A DNA stretch of 24,450 bases, from NCBI GenBank assembly GCA_964015035.1, contig CAXHCA010000102.1:1-24450 (forward strand), in the 5' to 3' direction. The position numbers and the translations under genes are program-made. Below are positions 16,257-23,909 of the stretch, one piece after another. This DNA is from BQJU01 sp964015035 (lineage in GTDB: Bacteria > Bacteroidota > Bacteroidia > Chitinophagales > Saprospiraceae). Each line of letters starts with the position of its first letter. Within the stretch, counting starts at the first letter, position 1. Under the pieces are notes generated by a model, which worked only from the letters and a program-made list of their open reading frames with translations, had not been told where the DNA came from and did no database searches.

Positions 16257-17318
16257 ATGGCGGAGCAGAATTTTGTTGATTATGTGAAGATATGTTGTCG
16301 TTCCGGTGCCGGAGGGCCAGGATCGGCACACCTACATCGGTCGCGGCTCACCTCGAAAGGAGGCCCCGATGGTGGTGATGGCGGACGTGGCGGACACATC
16401 ATTCTGCGAGGCAACCGGAATGTCTGGACGCTCCTCAACTTGAAATACCGCAAGCACGTCATCGCTGGTCGCGGTGGTAATGGTAGTGAAAACAACCGCC
16501 ACGGCGCCAATGGTGAGGACATCATCCTTGATGTACCCCTCGGCACGGTAGCCAAGGATGCTGAAACGGAAGAGGTCCTCTTTGAAATCACGGTACACGG
16601 GGAGGAGCAGATACTCGTCTCCGGCGGCCGCGGTGGATTGGGCAACAGCCATTTTAAATCCCCTACCAATCAGACACCTCGCTATGCCCAGCCCGGCGAA
16701 GAAGGCAAAGAAGAGTGGAAGATTTTGGAGCTGAAAGTACTCGCTGATGTGGGATTGGTGGGTTTTCCCAATGCAGGAAAATCGACACTCTTATCAGTCA
16801 TTACGGCAGCCAAACCGGCTATTGCCAACTATCCATTTACCACCTTAGCCCCCAATCTGGGCATGGTGCAATACCGCGACGGCCGTTCCTTTGTCATGGC
16901 CGATATTCCCGGAATCATCGAAGATGCGCACCTCGGCAAGGGGTTGGGACACCGCTTTCTACGCCACATTGAGCGCAATGCTACCCTGCTCTTTATGATC
17001 CCCTGCGATACCGACAGTATTCAAAAAGAGTACGATATCCTGATGAACGAGCTGGAATTATTCAATCCCGAACTGCTCGACAAACCCCGCATTCTCGCCA
17101 TCACCAAATCAGATATGATCGACGAGGAGCTCAAGGAGTTACTGCTCCCCGAATTGCCCAAAGGCGTACCTTATATTTTCATTTCGTCCGTGGCCCAACA
17201 AGGCATTCAGGAACTCAAAGACCTGCTCTGGAATACCATCAACGAACAACGCGAAGCCACCGTTGACCGGAAGCAACAGTCGATGGATGATGATTGGTTT
17301 GGGAGTGAGGAGGAGTAA
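16257..17318 (+). CDS. obg: Obg-family GTPase (ribosome assembly)
   Basis: Obg/CgtA is an essential GTPase that binds the 50S subunit and couples ribosome maturation to nucleotide status. I chose the ATG at 16257 (MAEQNFVDY), because the longer frame starts with a TTG inside the intergenic stem region. The result is 353 residues. Residues 1-160 form the glycine-rich Obg fold (GGPDGGDGGRGG, GRGGNGSENNRHG, GGRGGLGN). The G domain follows: G1 GFPNAGKST (169-177), G3 DIPG (216-219), G4 TKSD (283-286), and G5 SSVA near 310. The C-terminal OCT domain is missing, as in many Bacteroidota. The acidic tail ends DDDWFGSEEE. It ends one base before the end of a convergent gene of different composition. 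Confidence 0.96.
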   Translation: MAEQNFVDYVKICCRSGAGGPGSAHLHRSRLTSKGGPDGGDGGRGGHIILRGNRNVWTLLNLKYRKHVIAGRGGNGSENNRHGANGEDIILDVPLGTVAKDAETEEVLFEITVHGEEQILVSGGRGGLGNSHFKSPTNQTPRYAQPGEEGKEEWKILELKVLADVGLVGFPNAGKSTLLSVITAAKPAIANYPFTTLAPNLGMVQYRDGRSFVMADIPGIIEDAHLGKGLGHRFLRHIERNATLLFMIPCDTDSIQKEYDILMNELELFNPELLDKPRILAITKSDMIDEELKELLLPELPKGVPYIFISSVAQQGIQELKDLLWNTINEQREATVDRKQQSMDDDWFGSEEE

Positions 17319-17319
17319 T

Positions 17320-19743
17320 CTAATAACGTTCCCTCCTAGCGCGCAAGATTTTGAGGTAACTGGGTCCTTTTATCTCTGCTTCTCTCAGGATTCGACTTAG
17401 CGTGAGATATGGCTTTTTGATCCTTTTGCTACTATTAATCGCACTTTGATTGTTTAACCGGGCCTCCTGAATGTAAAGCTTATATTCCTCTCTGTTTTCC
17501 GAAAGCAAAGCTAACCGGAAAAAATACCTAGAAAGTGTATCAGAAAAACGAGCATCATCCCAATAGTCAGCATTACGGGCGATTTGTTCAAATTTATCGA
17601 CATAGTGAATCAGCTCTATAAATTCATCGGAAGAACATTGATAAGTTTTTAGGTAGAGGTATACATTAAGCGCATAATAATACTTGCGCTGTCGATTGAT
17701 CTGTTTTTTCGGCTCAACAGCCTCTTTGCGTCTTTCCTCAAGCCACAATACCGCTTTTTCACTATACTCCAAAGCCTTTTGCAGGTATTGGCTGTCCTTT
17801 TGTTCCTGTCTAGTCTCCTTTCTATTTATCATTACTTCTGGAAAGCGATGGCTATCTACCCGTTGATCCCATAACAGAAAATAGAGGTAGCTCAATCCAA
17901 TCCAAATTTTATAATTTTTTTGGCCAAATTTAGTTTCCACACAGTTGAGGATATTCAAAGTTGCTTGTTCATCCTTCTCTCGCCCTTTCAATAAAGACGC
18001 AGCATGAATCAGTGCGATCGTAGCACTGGGGTAGAGGTCATTATTGGTATCGTTTGCCGCAAATTGTTTTCGAATCACTTTACAGACCTTACTAATAGGC
18101 TCATATTTTTCGAAAACCCACAGGATACCCAGGGATTTCGCCAATCGGTCCAATTTGTCGTGTTTTTCCTTCTCTGTTTTAGCTTCTTCAAAAAGGCCCA
18201 CGAGCAAGTCTGTGACGACTTCAGCTTCTGCACTTTCCAATTCAATACTATTATCTTCACCTCTTGTCTTTATCGCCCAAAACATCCGATCCATCAAAAC
18301 CTGAATCTCCTTACAAACTTTTTCAGTAAAGGAAAAACGTGTTCCCAATTCTTTGAAAATATTAAGATTTTCATTGGTTTCCGAAAAATTACTTTCAATA
18401 AACTCAGGAAGTCCATTAAATTGCTGCCAGGTACTTCTAATGATCGAAATTCGATCACTATAAGCACTAAATTCTTCATTGAGTCGCTTCCGCTCATGTT
18501 CAATATATTCCTGAATTTGCTGATCAATAATTTCCCGATCTTCTTCCAGAGAATTGTCTTTTAATACATATTGCAATTCTTCATAGCCACCGCGGGCCCA
18601 CCAGCGATTGAAGAACTCCAAAAATATTTTCTCTTTTGATGGTTCATGAAGGTCATCTCGAATATTTTTGACGATATTCTTTCCAACTAAATTAGGCAAT
18701 ATTTTTTTTCCAGAATAATTAGACTCATTGCTTGGCAGCTGTTCTAAAGCAGAGAGGAAGTCTTCAAGCTTCTCTTTGGGGTCTACTTGCAGTATGGCAT
18801 TAAAAATCCCATCAATTGTAAAAAACCCAGAGTTACGAACGATTAAAAAATTGGCGTTTTCACTATTCTCACTACGGTAGGTGAACGAGTAGTGCCCATC
18901 TTGATCAGGTGAACGGCTGAAGTCCTCGACAGCATCCAAGATATGAGGTTGATCAGAAAAAAAAAGCGGAAGGGTAGCAGGCCTTCCATTCGCTCTATTT
19001 TTATTGAATTGTTTCAATTTTTCATCCAATTGGCATAGCGCAATGGCATCCAGGTAGTTGTTCCAGTTTTTATTCCGTTTCTCATTCAACCTTTTGTGCA
19101 ATCTCTTAAATAGCGGTTTTTCCGTAATATCACCTAGCGGATAATTACCTTCGTCCGAGAGGTTAAGAATTCCCTTATCTTTTAGATATTTATATCTCGC
19201 TTTCCAAAACCCATCACTACTGGATAAATATACCCCTTTAAAAAAATCAGTCGATTCGCTTTTTAACTCATCTACCCATTTTTCCATCGCCTGAGGATTA
19301 TCAATTGCCTCCTTGAAGTCTTGAACTTTGAGGTCAAGCTCTGCCCAAAATTCCTCCTCATCAACCTTTAAACTTTTGGCTGGGTAATTAGGGAAAAGTC
19401 GCTCATTTTCCTGAATTTGGCGAATGAGTTCTTCAGTGTGTGGGGGCAATAAATAGATCGCCCCCAACCAGTTGCGATAAGCCAAGGCATTGACAATAGT
19501 AGATGGCCGATGATAGACACTCCAGTTTATTTTGCCTCCTTGTAATAGTCCAGATAATCCCGTGAGCATATCTATAATACCAGAAGTATCAAAATAAATA
19601 TTCCTTTCTATATTATTTTGGTTGGTCAATTCCCGATGAAATTGAATATCATCCGCTAAGCTTCCGAAATTTGAGGGAGCAAGAATGGAAGAAGGCATAT
19701 CTTCGGATTTGGGAAAGAATGAATTAAAGCTTTTAGCAGACAT
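17320..19743 (-). CDS. PIN-nuclease-like protein with helical repeats (unknown system)
   Basis: 807 residues, not a family I can name. The N-terminal ~275 residues look like a divergent PIN nuclease. A first strand NIYFDTSGIIDML carries D52, PHTEEL gives E104/E105, NNYLDAIALCQL has D232, and LPLFFSDQPHILD has D264. These acidic residues come in the order expected for a PIN active site, which cuts RNA in known members. The long insert between 105 and 225 is unusual. The middle (about 280-560) is charged and helical. Roughly residues 590-790 carry TPR-like helical pairs (YLQKALEYSEKAVLWLEERR). No signal peptide or membrane segment is seen. The start lies 8 bases after the 316-residue gene, so the two are co-transcribed. 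The AT-rich composition contrasts with obg. The nuclease role is an inference from motifs. Confidence 0.75.
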   Translation of the reverse strand: MSAKSFNSFFPKSEDMPSSILAPSNFGSLADDIQFHRELTNQNNIERNIYFDTSGIIDMLTGLSGLLQGGKINWSVYHRPSTIVNALAYRNWLGAIYLLPPHTEELIRQIQENERLFPNYPAKSLKVDEEEFWAELDLKVQDFKEAIDNPQAMEKWVDELKSESTDFFKGVYLSSSDGFWKARYKYLKDKGILNLSDEGNYPLGDITEKPLFKRLHKRLNEKRNKNWNNYLDAIALCQLDEKLKQFNKNRANGRPATLPLFFSDQPHILDAVEDFSRSPDQDGHYSFTYRSENSENANFLIVRNSGFFTIDGIFNAILQVDPKEKLEDFLSALEQLPSNESNYSGKKILPNLVGKNIVKNIRDDLHEPSKEKIFLEFFNRWWARGGYEELQYVLKDNSLEEDREIIDQQIQEYIEHERKRLNEEFSAYSDRISIIRSTWQQFNGLPEFIESNFSETNENLNIFKELGTRFSFTEKVCKEIQVLMDRMFWAIKTRGEDNSIELESAEAEVVTDLLVGLFEEAKTEKEKHDKLDRLAKSLGILWVFEKYEPISKVCKVIRKQFAANDTNNDLYPSATIALIHAASLLKGREKDEQATLNILNCVETKFGQKNYKIWIGLSYLYFLLWDQRVDSHRFPEVMINRKETRQEQKDSQYLQKALEYSEKAVLWLEERRKEAVEPKKQINRQRKYYYALNVYLYLKTYQCSSDEFIELIHYVDKFEQIARNADYWDDARFSDTLSRYFFRLALLSENREEYKLYIQEARLNNQSAINSSKRIKKPYLTLSRILREAEIKGPSYLKILRARRERY

Positions 19744-19751
19744 AAGTTCTA

Positions 19752-20702
19752 TTAATTTCCAAAAATATTATCCTCAAAGTTCTTGATCCGTTGTTTATGT
19801 TGTTCACTCGTTCCCTGCAGAATGGCGGGAGCCTTTTTGTAATTTTTATTAATTTCTTCCAGTGCAGGATGAGCCATTACCTGATCAAATAGCTCGTCCA
19901 GCCACTTTCTCGAAATGCTTTCGCGAATGCTTAAAAATTCAAGATAGACATCGCTTTCTGCGCCATTCAAAAGTTGATAAATGGTCTGTTTTAAATAAAC
20001 TGAAAAGAATTGCAACAACTGCTGGCTCGGCTTTTCTTCAAGGCTATCAATTAATAGAAAATGCCTGATAGCACTCAGGGGATTCTCTTTACGGAGGATA
20101 TATAAAAATAAAGCTGAAAGTGCTGGCTTCTTATCGATGTGGATACGATTGCTCCATTCTTTTATATTCAGTACTTTCGCCCTTTCTTCTATCTTAGCCC
20201 AAAGCAGATAGAACTCCAGTTCTTCCTCGATCTCGAGTGTATATTTTTGAATAAAATACGCCAAAAAATCCGGCCGAAAACCTGCCTTAGTATTGGCCAC
20301 TAAAGTCTTAATTTTATCCAGAACGAGGGCTTCCTGGGCAAGCTTAGCTTTTTGTTCTTTTTTTGGATTATCGGGAGCTTCTTTAATTATTCCCCAAGCT
20401 TCTTCAAAACGATTCTCCATATAATCGGCATGCTCTTCTAGCCAAGCAACACTCATTTCACTTAGAAAATTAAAAGCCAAATCCGCGGAACTATAAAATA
20501 AAGAAGCCATTTGAAACTTTTTGCCAAAAGCCCCAGATGGATTTTGCAGAAAGGGAGCAAGATCATCGACTTCTTCGGAGAGAATATCTTCAATAAGTTG
20601 TTGCTGTTGGCTTTTATTAAGTTTTCCTATAACAATTTCTCCTAGACTTAACGTCCCGTTCTGCTCGAGAATGGCTTTGTACTCTGGTTTTTTATTACTC
20701 AT
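19752..20702 (-). CDS. All-helical protein of unknown family, partner of the PIN-like gene
   Basis: 316 residues with no family I recognise. The composition is strongly helical, with many Glu, Lys, Leu and Phe residues and no cysteines, signal peptide or membrane segment. The N-terminus (TLSLGEIVIGKLNKSQQQQLIEDILSE, split over residues 17-43) may be a small separate region. The remainder resembles a helical-repeat or bundle scaffold, with segments such as LEFYLLWAKIEERAKVL and KPALSALFLYILRKE. It is the first gene of a two-gene operon, ending 8 bases before the start of the PIN-like protein. The close coupling suggests that the two proteins act together, perhaps as inhibitor, adaptor or assembly partner. 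It is cytoplasmic by default. Composition is AT-rich like its neighbours. Confidence 0.75.
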   Translation of the reverse strand: MSNKKPEYKAILEQNGTLSLGEIVIGKLNKSQQQQLIEDILSEEVDDLAPFLQNPSGAFGKKFQMASLFYSSADLAFNFLSEMSVAWLEEHADYMENRFEEAWGIIKEAPDNPKKEQKAKLAQEALVLDKIKTLVANTKAGFRPDFLAYFIQKYTLEIEEELEFYLLWAKIEERAKVLNIKEWSNRIHIDKKPALSALFLYILRKENPLSAIRHFLLIDSLEEKPSQQLLQFFSVYLKQTIYQLLNGAESDVYLEFLSIRESISRKWLDELFDQVMAHPALEEINKNYKKAPAILQGTSEQHKQRIKNFEDNIFGN

Positions 20703-20932
20703 AATTGATTTCTAGTTCAAGCAAGTTCAAACTAAATATTTAAATAGTATTCGACGCATTATGCCGTTTGAATATAAAACAATAAATTTAACTTTATATG
20801 TCTTTTTATTAACTATAGAGTTTGAAACGGCCATAGGAATGCAATAGAGGTTTTAGGGGTAGTCTCTCACTTAACCGAAGACTATAAATACACCTACTTG
20901 CTAATAGAGTAGTTGAACTTTTAAATTATAAG

Positions 20933-20971
20933 GCGAAATTGAATTTCGCAGGCTGCGAAATTGAATTTCGC
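20933..20971. repeat. Tandem perfect palindromes in the divergent promoter region
   Basis: The 17-bp sequence GCGAAATTGAATTTCGC, a perfect palindrome around a central G (8-1-8), occurs at 20933-20949 and again at 20955-20971, a 22-base period. The junction CGCAGGCTGCG is itself palindromic. Two such sites about two helix turns apart, 70-110 bases upstream of the plus-strand gene and within the 341-base divergent gap (20703-21043), look like operator sites for a dimeric regulator. A hairpin-forming or recombination role is also possible. Nothing else recognisable is in that gap, and clear promoter consensus boxes were not found. Confidence 0.65.
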
Positions 20972-21043
20972 AGCGCTTCAAACACTTCAATTATGTTAAA
21001 ATATAAGGTAACCTGACTACAGAAGTAACGAAATAAGACAACA

Positions 21044-22693
21044 ATGGCGGGAGAAACAGCACCAAATCTAGTCCATCGGTTTTATGAGGCTAATCAATCG
21101 CAATTGGTCCCCAACTTTCAATGGAAGGAGGCTCTTATTATTCATATTGAAAGGGACGAGAAGGAGGGCTATTTTTTTACCGCCTATGAATTAAGTGGCA
21201 ATGCACCGATAGAAACCATTTCAAGAGAACCCTTTAAAGGTTCTATATTAAATCAGGTGTTTTTGGAAAACAAAACACTCAAACTGGGTCAAAATCACCT
21301 GCAAAATGGGTCAGCACTACGCATTGGAAAAACAGAATCAGATTTTCAGTTAATTCCAATTGCACTGTTATCTTCCCCCGTGGGCATATTAGTCACACCA
21401 TATTCAGAATCTAAAAATAAGCTACAGGAAATATTTAATCGACAACTTCACTTGATCTCCGGGATGGTACGAGAGTGTCTTTTTGCGGATCTTCGTCAAG
21501 CATTTGCCGTTGAACAGCTGAAAGAAATAGAAGACGTCCAAAAACTCATTATTACCTTTTCGGAAACCTTAGCTCGTTGGTTAAACCCTTGTGAATACAG
21601 CATCTTTGAAGATGAAGAAATAGTATTGACACAAAACGCTTGGTGTGATGTCTTTGGCAACGATCTTTATCAATTTCAAATAGAGGCTCGATTTCCTTCT
21701 CATGACTATTGCATTAAATTCAAATTACCTTCTACCTGGAATCCACTTCCTGGTGATCCGGAGTTTATTTATCAATTACCGGAAAGTCAAATGCGGATAT
21801 TGAAGTACCAATGGGGACTTGGAAATTTTCTGGAATCGGTTTATCATAACTGGAAGGCCGTTAAAAATGGGTTATTAGATTCACTGGTTAAAAAAATCAT
21901 TGACTTCAGAGGTCAAATAGATGAAAAAATTGAACAGTTTGAGCGCATCAAACGGGACATAGCGGTTGCTACCGATGTAGAAACTTTTGTCAAAGAAGAC
22001 TTTGGTTTCTATCGCGAAAATAGGAAGTGGATAGTGCGTTTCAATAGTATTGATTTAAATTTCAAGATAAAATCAGAACAGGGTATGGAAGCCATTCGGA
22101 TTTTATTGGAAAATGAAAATCAACATTTTAGTCCACTTGATTTAGATAAATTGCTTATTATAGCTGGCTATACCTATAATAAAGACCAAAGTAAAAAACC
22201 CACTGACTCTTCTATGGATTGGGTTAAAGAACAGGAGCTATTGGATCTGTTTAATGAATTAAAAAAACGGGAAGAGGAGATTCGAAGAACATCGCCAAAT
22301 GAACAGCTTGGATATTGGCAATATTTGATCAACATTGTTCAAGAACTAAATACCCACTCTCATAAACAACACTATATGAGAGAGTGGAAGCGCATCAAAA
22401 GAGAATTAGACAAATTGAGTATCTACGAAGAAATTGATGAAAACTTTCGACAGCTTACAAGTCCAATACTGAAATCAAGTAGAAAATCAGGTAACGAAAA
22501 AAATCGCCGGGATTCGATTAGCAAGGCGATTAAAGCTATTATTGATTCACTAGAACCATTTGGAGATATCCACGGATACTTAAGCGATACGATCGTCAGA
22601 ATTAATAAAGGCGCCCATTCTCCTTTTATTTATGTTCCAGAGCTCTACTCTGGCAAAGGTTTTGAAGGGCTCAAGTGGCAGACTGCCACTTGA
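21044..22693 (+). CDS. GAF-like sensor with winged-helix/coiled C-terminal signalling module
   Basis: 549 residues, no single family name. Residues ~25-150 look GAF-like: strands ALIIHIERDE and GYFFTAYEL, then LLSSPVGILVTPYSESK leading into the long helix LQEIFNRQLHLISGMVREC. Residues ~160-310 are mixed and end in a coiled segment. Residues ~326-370 (RKWIVRFNSIDLNFKIKSEQ, then GMEAIRILL and LDLDKLLIIAG) match a winged-helix-like unit seen in many bacterial ATPase and adenylate cyclase regulators. It is followed there, as here, by a coiled region and a conserved end: RRDSISKAIKAIIDSL (488-503) and LSDTIVRINKGAHSPFIYVPE (513-533). A likely job is to sense a small molecule and control the divergent PIN operon or its partner. 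No nuclease or kinase motif is visible. Confidence 0.7.
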   Translation: MAGETAPNLVHRFYEANQSQLVPNFQWKEALIIHIERDEKEGYFFTAYELSGNAPIETISREPFKGSILNQVFLENKTLKLGQNHLQNGSALRIGKTESDFQLIPIALLSSPVGILVTPYSESKNKLQEIFNRQLHLISGMVRECLFADLRQAFAVEQLKEIEDVQKLIITFSETLARWLNPCEYSIFEDEEIVLTQNAWCDVFGNDLYQFQIEARFPSHDYCIKFKLPSTWNPLPGDPEFIYQLPESQMRILKYQWGLGNFLESVYHNWKAVKNGLLDSLVKKIIDFRGQIDEKIEQFERIKRDIAVATDVETFVKEDFGFYRENRKWIVRFNSIDLNFKIKSEQGMEAIRILLENENQHFSPLDLDKLLIIAGYTYNKDQSKKPTDSSMDWVKEQELLDLFNELKKREEEIRRTSPNEQLGYWQYLINIVQELNTHSHKQHYMREWKRIKRELDKLSIYEEIDENFRQLTSPILKSSRKSGNEKNRRDSISKAIKAIIDSLEPFGDIHGYLSDTIVRINKGAHSPFIYVPELYSGKGFEGLKWQTAT

Positions 22694-22694
22694 G
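22670..22694 (+). terminator. Stem-loop overlapping the stop codon of the GAF-like gene
   Basis: CTCAAGTGGCA (22670-22680), loop GAC, and TGCCACTTGAG (22684-22694) form a perfect 11-bp stem that includes the TGA stop. The downstream bases are GCATGTTCATTTTAC, which is only weakly T-rich, so transcription termination is possible but not certain. Confidence 0.5.
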
Positions 22695-22720
22695 AGCATG
22701 TTCATTTTACTACATGTTTA

Positions 22721-22737
22721 ACGAAATTCAATTTCGC
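22721..22737. repeat. Third copy of the island palindrome, downstream of the GAF-like gene
   Basis: ACGAAATTCAATTTCGC matches the reverse complement of the 17-bp palindrome at 20933 and 20955 at 16 of 17 positions. It lies 28 bases after the stop codon, so copies of this site bracket the gene. The 241-base gap up to the next gene holds nothing else that I recognise. Confidence 0.55.
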
Positions 22738-22934
22738 ACAAATTTGCTACGTCGCTACCATGCTACTTGTAGACAAGTTTAAACATTACACAAATCAATG
22801 CTTTATTAACAACTACTATTCAAAACATTGAATACTCCCCAAAAAACAATCTCCTCTTCCATTTACTATTAACTTTAGTTTCGACTTTTATTTTCGCCTG
22901 ATCATGGTAAAGTAGTTCATAAAAATCATTTGCC

Positions 22935-23597
22935 ATGAGAAAAACACTGCAATTCTTATCCCTAACTCTCTGCTTTGGCTTAATTTTTCTTGTTTTGAAA
23001 GAAAAAGCCGAAAAAGCCGAACTTACTGCTAAGTTTACCGAGAAAATTACTCTCCTGAACCTTAAGGTCGATATGTTACACCAGGAAAACAGGAAGGCCA
23101 AAGAGACCATCCAGTTTGTGTCAGACAAATGCGAAACTGAAAAAAACGAGCTGCGTCAAATGTTAGATGATCACAAATCTGCATATGAAAAAGCGTTGCT
23201 ACAGAAGGATTCTTTACATAGGCTTGAAACTGAAAAAATGCTAAAAAAATTTGAACTAGCATTTAACAAACAAAAAGAAGTATTTGAACAACGCCTAGAC
23301 AACTCTACTAAGGCTCACGAAAGAATGATCCGAATGAACAACAGCACGTGGAAACAGCGGATTAAGAATTTATACTTTACCTTTTCACCGCCTAGTTCCT
23401 TAGGCTTCTCTGGCCGAAAACGCAATGCCAAACCCGTAAAAATGGATAGCTCCGAAACCCAAAGGAGAATTCCTGCAAAATTACCCGCAAATTATTGGGA
23501 TATGGCTTTTGATATTGGTGCTGCCATTATACTGGTCACCATCCTCACCGCCGCACTACAAGGACTTTTTAGAAGAAGACGCCGATTTAGACTATAA
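22935..23597 (+). CDS. Membrane-anchored coiled-coil protein of unknown function
   Basis: 220 residues. The N-terminus (MRKTLQFLSLTLCFGLIFLVLK) is a short hydrophobic helix that could be a membrane anchor. Residues ~24-140 are a long charged coiled coil rich in Glu, Lys and Gln (for example KMLKKFELAFNKQKEVFEQR). After a basic stretch containing GRKRNAKPVK, a second hydrophobic helix follows at about 190-210 (MAFDIGAAIILVTILTAALQ), and the protein ends in an arginine-rich tail (RRRRRFRL). I do not recognise the family. The hairpin-like layout, with two membrane helices around a coiled coil, suggests a scaffold or structural role at the inner membrane. It follows the GAF-like gene on the same strand with a 241-base gap, so a shared function is uncertain. 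A copy of the dispersed repeat element begins 10 bases after its stop codon. Confidence 0.65.
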   Translation: MRKTLQFLSLTLCFGLIFLVLKEKAEKAELTAKFTEKITLLNLKVDMLHQENRKAKETIQFVSDKCETEKNELRQMLDDHKSAYEKALLQKDSLHRLETEKMLKKFELAFNKQKEVFEQRLDNSTKAHERMIRMNNSTWKQRIKNLYFTFSPPSSLGFSGRKRNAKPVKMDSSETQRRIPAKLPANYWDMAFDIGAAIILVTILTAALQGLFRRRRRFRL

Positions 23598-23607
23598 GAA
23601 TAGCTTA

Positions 23608-23771
23608 GTGCTTGTTTGCAGGTGGTGCTTTAGAAGTGAAAATTGCAGATTTGGGGTTCTCGCGAGGCTCATTTTTGAGCCCTTAGGGGCGCTAAGGACG
23701 AAAAAATAGCCGAAAAGAGGTTCCAAAATCCCGGTTTTACCGGGACTGCTTGACTACCTCCAAACATGCAC
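23608..23771 (+). mobile_element. MITE-like inverted-repeat element, copy B
   Basis: A 164-bp non-coding element with ends GTGCTTGTTTGCAGGT and ACCTCCAAACATGCAC, inverted repeats with two mismatches. It is flanked by TTA on both sides (23605-23607 and 23772-23774), a 3-bp target duplication. TTA is the reverse complement of the TAA found at copy A. Hairpins include GGCTCA-TTTT-TGAGCC (23666-23681), CCTTAG-GGGCG-CTAAGG (23681-23697) and CCCGG-TTTTA-CCGGG (23730-23744). Compared with copy A the stems use different bases but still pair. It fills more than half of the 312-base gap before the DUF2147 gene. No transposase is encoded, so it would depend on one supplied elsewhere. Confidence 0.82.
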
Positions 23772-23909
23772 TTACTGGTTTGTCTCTCAATTAGGTTATG
23801 AGGCCATGCTACTCGAATCGTAGTGTGGCTTCTTCTTTAGCTAAAATCCTTCTCTCACACAATCCATTTTGCAATTCCGCCGTTATTATGGACCTAATCA
23901 TTGATGACC

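Noticed and set aside
16280..16669. Long antisense frames over the obg glycine-rich region
   Set aside because: They arise from the GC-rich, repeated glycine codons of obg on the opposite strand.
20933..20971. Possible short CRISPR array
   Set aside because: There are only two repeat units, the spacers are about 5 bases, and no cas genes are near. It fits tandem palindromic sites.
22693..22704. GAGAGCATGTTC resembling the end of the dispersed element
   Set aside because: The match is only about ten bases and no matching second end or interior was found nearby.
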